This document shows positions 5,722-7,815 of a stretch of DNA of 7,815 nt, piece after piece; position 1 is the first letter of the stretch, and each line of letters begins with the position of its first letter. The position numbers were made by a program, and so were the translations under genes. This DNA comes from Alistipes sp. (GTDB taxonomy: Bacteria; Bacteroidota; Bacteroidia; Bacteroidales; Rikenellaceae). The notes under the pieces are model-generated. The model was not told the DNA's origin, did no database searches, and worked only from the letters and a program-made list of their open reading frames with translations. The stretch covers positions 1 to 7,815 of the forward strand of contig JAIDKM010000361.1 in assembly GCA_029051915.1 (NCBI GenBank), written 5' to 3'.

Positions 5722-7044
5722 ATGTCCAACGTATCTCTTATCATACGGCGCGAATTCAACGAGCGCGTCCGCAAAAAATCGTTCATCATCACCACGTTGC
5801 TGATGCCCGTGCTGATGATCGCCCTGATGGTCGCTCCGGCCCTCATCATGGAGTTCTCGCGCGGCGACGAGAAGCGCATCGCCGTCATCGACGAAAGCGG
5901 TCTGGTGGCCCCCGGACTGCAGAGCGACGAGGAACTCGTCTTCGAGACTACCGACCTCTCGGTCGAGGAGGCCCGCCGCGAACTCGCCGATCGCTTCGGC
6001 GTCCTCTGCATCGGCAGCGACATCCTCACCAATCCCAATAACGTGAGGCTCTACGCCAATTCCACGACGTCGCTCATCGTCGAGAGCAACATCACGCGGC
6101 AGATCGCCCGGATCCTCGAAGCCGAGAAACTCAAGGGCTATCATATCGAGAACCTCGCGGAGATTCTCGACGAGGTGAAAACTTCGGTTTCGATGCAGAC
6201 CTTCCGCAACGACAAGTCGCAGGAGGAGGATTCGCAGGCCCAGTCGTCGATCGTCTCCACGGCGCTGGGCTACATCCTGGGCTTCATTCTCTACATGTTC
6301 CTGCTGATCTACGGTTCGATGGTCATGCAGTCGGTCATCGAGGAGAAGAACAGCCGCGTGCTGGAGGTCATGGTCTCCTCGGTGCGGCCTTTCGACCTGA
6401 TGCTGGGCAAGATCCTCGGCGTGGCGTTGATCGCCGTCGTGCAGGTGGCTATCTGGGGCGTGCTGATCTGCGTCGTCGGGGGCCTCGCGATGCCCCACCT
6501 GATCCCCGCCGAGATGATGGCCGGCGTGCAGTCGATCCAGGCCGGGACGCCCGATGCCGCTGCGGTCGCCGACTTCGATCCCGAACTGTTGCAGGCCGTC
6601 GCCGCCATGACCGACTTCGGTTATATCGTCAAGATCTTCGTCTGCCTGCTGCTCTTCGTCTTCGGGGGCTACCTCCTCTATTCGGCTATGTTCGCCGCCG
6701 TGGGTTCGGCCGTCGACAACGTGCAGGACGCCTCGCAGCTGCAGCTGCCCATCACCTTGCCGATCATCCTGGCACTGATGATGATGTTGGCCGTCATCAA
6801 GGATCCCGATTCGCAGCTGGCGTTCTGGTTCTCGATCGTTCCGTTCACCTCGCCCGTGGTGATGATGGCCCGCATTCCCTACGATATTCCGTGGTGGGAG
6901 ATCCTCCTCTCGCTCGTCGTGCTCTACGTTTCGTTCGTCGGCATGGTGTGGCTCGCCTCGAAGATCTACCGCGTGGGCATCTTCATGTACGGCAAGAAGC
7001 CGACGCTCAAGGAGCTTTGCAAGTGGGTAAGATACAAGTATTGA
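5722..7044 (+). CDS. ABC-2 type transporter permease (NatB-like)
   Basis: A 440-residue inner membrane protein. A first hydrophobic helix at about 20-43 is followed by a soluble loop (about 45-178) that should lie outside the cytoplasm. Five further hydrophobic segments lie near 180-202, 227-255, 300-328, 342-362 and 392-416. The stretch EEKNSRVLEVMVSSVRPF (207-224), leading into LMLGKILG, is the conserved coupling region of NatB-type permeases, and FTSPVVMMARIP (375-386) is their C-terminal motif. The charged tail after the last helix is cytoplasmic. It pairs with the ATPase encoded upstream to form a complete exporter; two copies of each are expected. The start ATG is 12 bases after the small membrane gene. 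The transported substrate is unknown. Nothing suggests truncation, since length and helix layout are normal for the family. Confidence 0.92.
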   Translation: MSNVSLIIRREFNERVRKKSFIITTLLMPVLMIALMVAPALIMEFSRGDEKRIAVIDESGLVAPGLQSDEELVFETTDLSVEEARRELADRFGVLCIGSDILTNPNNVRLYANSTTSLIVESNITRQIARILEAEKLKGYHIENLAEILDEVKTSVSMQTFRNDKSQEEDSQAQSSIVSTALGYILGFILYMFLLIYGSMVMQSVIEEKNSRVLEVMVSSVRPFDLMLGKILGVALIAVVQVAIWGVLICVVGGLAMPHLIPAEMMAGVQSIQAGTPDAAAVADFDPELLQAVAAMTDFGYIVKIFVCLLLFVFGGYLLYSAMFAAVGSAVDNVQDASQLQLPITLPIILALMMMLAVIKDPDSQLAFWFSIVPFTSPVVMMARIPYDIPWWEILLSLVVLYVSFVGMVWLASKIYRVGIFMYGKKPTLKELCKWVRYKY

Positions 7045-7054
7045 ATTTTTTCAC

Positions 7055-7062
7055 TAAATTTG
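7055..7062 (+). promoter_or_regulatory. Bacteroidetes-type -7 promoter element for pgk
   Basis: TAAATTTG matches TAnnTTTG and lies 10 bases after the permease stop, predicting a start near 7069 and a leader of about 52 bases. No good -33 TTTG occurs at the usual spacing; the closest is TTG at 7041-7043, too near. Some read-through from the exporter operon is possible, as no clear terminator lies in between. Confidence 0.55.
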
Positions 7063-7089
7063 CAGCGATTCGCTTCCGAAGGCAAATTT
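7056..7089. promoter_or_regulatory. Nested inverted repeat across the pgk promoter and transcription start
   Basis: Outer arms AAATTTGC (7056-7063) and GCAAATTT (7082-7089) are perfect, and inner arms TTCG (7069-7072) and CGAA (7077-7080) surround the loop CTTC. The outer left arm overlaps the -7 element and a run of five T (7087-7091) closes the right arm. As DNA it could be an operator. In RNA read through from the permease gene it could fold into a hairpin with a T tract and act as a weak terminator that insulates pgk. Confidence 0.5.
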
Positions 7090-7120
7090 TTCAATGAAAT
7101 AAATTCAAAACCAAACCATC

Positions 7121-7815
7121 ATGATTTCGATCGACAACTACGATTTCAAAGGCAAGCGCGCGCTTATCCGCGTGGATTTCAACGTGCCCCTCGACGACAA
7201 GGGTCAGGTTACCGACGACACCCGCATCCGGGCGGCCGTGCCGACCATCAAGAAAGTTTTGGCCGCAGGCGGTTCGGTGATCCTCATGTCGCACATGGGA
7301 CGTCCCAAGAAGAACCCCGATCCCAAGTACTCGCTGGAGCAGATCGTGCCCGCCGTCGAGAAGAACCTCGGCGTGAAGGTCGCTTTCGCCGGCGACTGCA
7401 TGGGCGACAAGGCCGCCGAAATGGCCAAGAATCTCAAGCCCGGCGAGGTGCTGCTGCTCGAAAACCTGCGTTTCTACGCCGAGGAGGAGGGCAAGCCCCG
7501 CGGTCTGGCCGAGGACGCCACCAAAGAGGAGAAGGACGCCGCCAAGAAAGCCCTGAAGGAGGGCCCGCAGAAGGAGTTCGTCAAGAAGCTCGCTTCGCTG
7601 GGCGACTGCTACATCAACGACGCGTTCGGTACGGCTCACCGCAAGCACGCTTCGACCTACCTGATCGCCAAGTACTTCCCCAACGACAAGATGTTCGGTT
7701 ACCTGATGGAGAAGGAGGTCAAGGCCATCGCTGCCGTCATGGAGAACCCCGCACGCCCGTTCTGCGCCATCATCGGCGGTTCGAAGGTCTCGTCGAAGAT
7801 CGGCGTCATCAAGGC
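7121..7815 (+). CDS. pgk: Phosphoglycerate kinase, N-terminal part (3' end outside window)
   Basis: 231 full codons are visible from the ATG at 7121 and the frame is still open at the window end. The enzyme transfers phosphate from 1,3-bisphosphoglycerate to ADP, the first ATP-yielding step of lower glycolysis, in the cytoplasm. The sequence shows RVDFNVPLD (18-26), the substrate-binding family signature; the HMGRPK segment (58-63) and ENLRFY (114-119), whose arginines bind the substrate; [14 protein letters not shown] (166-179); and GGSKVSSKI (219-227), which opens the nucleotide-binding domain. A Lys/Glu-rich stretch at about 121-152, between ENLRFY and the next core element, is longer than in E. 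coli Pgk; similar insertions occur in Bacteroidales Pgk as I recall them. The leader before the ATG is A-rich, as expected for Bacteroidetes starts. It has its own promoter element, 76 bases after the permease gene. Confidence 0.96.
   Translation, partial: MISIDNYDFKGKRALIRVDFNVPLDDKGQVTDDTRIRAAVPTIKKVLAAGGSVILMSHMGRPKKNPDPKYSLEQIVPAVEKNLGVKVAFAGDCMGDKAAEMAKNLKPGEVLLLENLRFYAEEEGKPRGLAEDATKEEKDAAKKALKEGPQKEFVKKLASLGDCYINDAFGTAHRKHASTYLIAKYFPNDKMFGYLMEKEVKAIAAVMENPARPFCAIIGGSKVSSKIGVIK

Noticed and set aside
5359..6498. Minus-strand open frame (379 codons) opposite the exporter genes
   Set aside because: The product is an Asp/His/Gln-rich string typical of antisense frames. It crosses the ATPase, small-protein and permease genes, all with stronger coding support.
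1..7815. CRISPR arrays, insertion sequences, tRNA or rRNA genes, prophage or defence genes
   Set aside because: No regularly spaced direct repeats, transposase or integrase sequence, tRNA-like cloverleaf or defence domain was seen on either strand.

Overview
The window looks like chromosomal DNA from a GC-rich member of the Bacteroidales, and an Alistipes-like (Rikenellaceae) organism is the best guess. This rests on promoter elements of the Bacteroidetes TAnnTTTG type in front of four genes, the absence of clear Shine-Dalgarno sequences with A-rich start contexts instead, a glycine C-acetyltransferase and a phosphoglycerate kinase that read like Bacteroidales family members, and high-GC coding sequence. 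The genus is an inference only.

Layout. At 1-244 (+) is the 3' end of a branched-chain amino acid aminotransferase gene (ilvE), closed by a strong intrinsic terminator. At 299-436 a non-coding gap holds three near-identical 16-bp palindromes that match the ParB-binding centromere site parS. At 453-2333 (-) is mnmG (gidA), the FAD-dependent tRNA wobble-uridine modification enzyme. A divergent intergenic region (2334-2656) carries one promoter for mnmG and one for the rightward kbl-lrp pair: glycine C-acetyltransferase (2657-3844) and an Lrp/AsnC regulator (3853-4326), followed by a terminator at 4365-4402. A well-formed promoter (4459-4489) with an adjoining inverted repeat then drives a three-gene operon: an ABC ATPase (4589-5509), a 61-residue two-helix membrane protein (5524-5709) and an ABC-2 permease of NatB type (5722-7044). 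The window ends inside pgk (7121 onward), which has its own promoter element.

How the parts fit. Most of the content is housekeeping: amino acid metabolism, tRNA modification and glycolysis. The kbl-lrp pair suggests an amino-acid-responsive regulator co-transcribed with the threonine/glycine interconversion enzyme. The ABC operon encodes a complete exporter (ATPase plus permease) with an unrecognised small membrane protein between the two subunits. The parS cluster beside mnmG is the most informative non-coding element. It suggests that this segment is near the replication origin and is a loading centre for ParB during chromosome segregation.

No wholly new multi-gene system was found. The items most worth following up are the triple parS cluster, whose first site adjoins a transcription terminator and whose third lies inside a perfect 30-bp palindrome, the small membrane protein in the exporter operon, and the structured control regions in front of the exporter and pgk.
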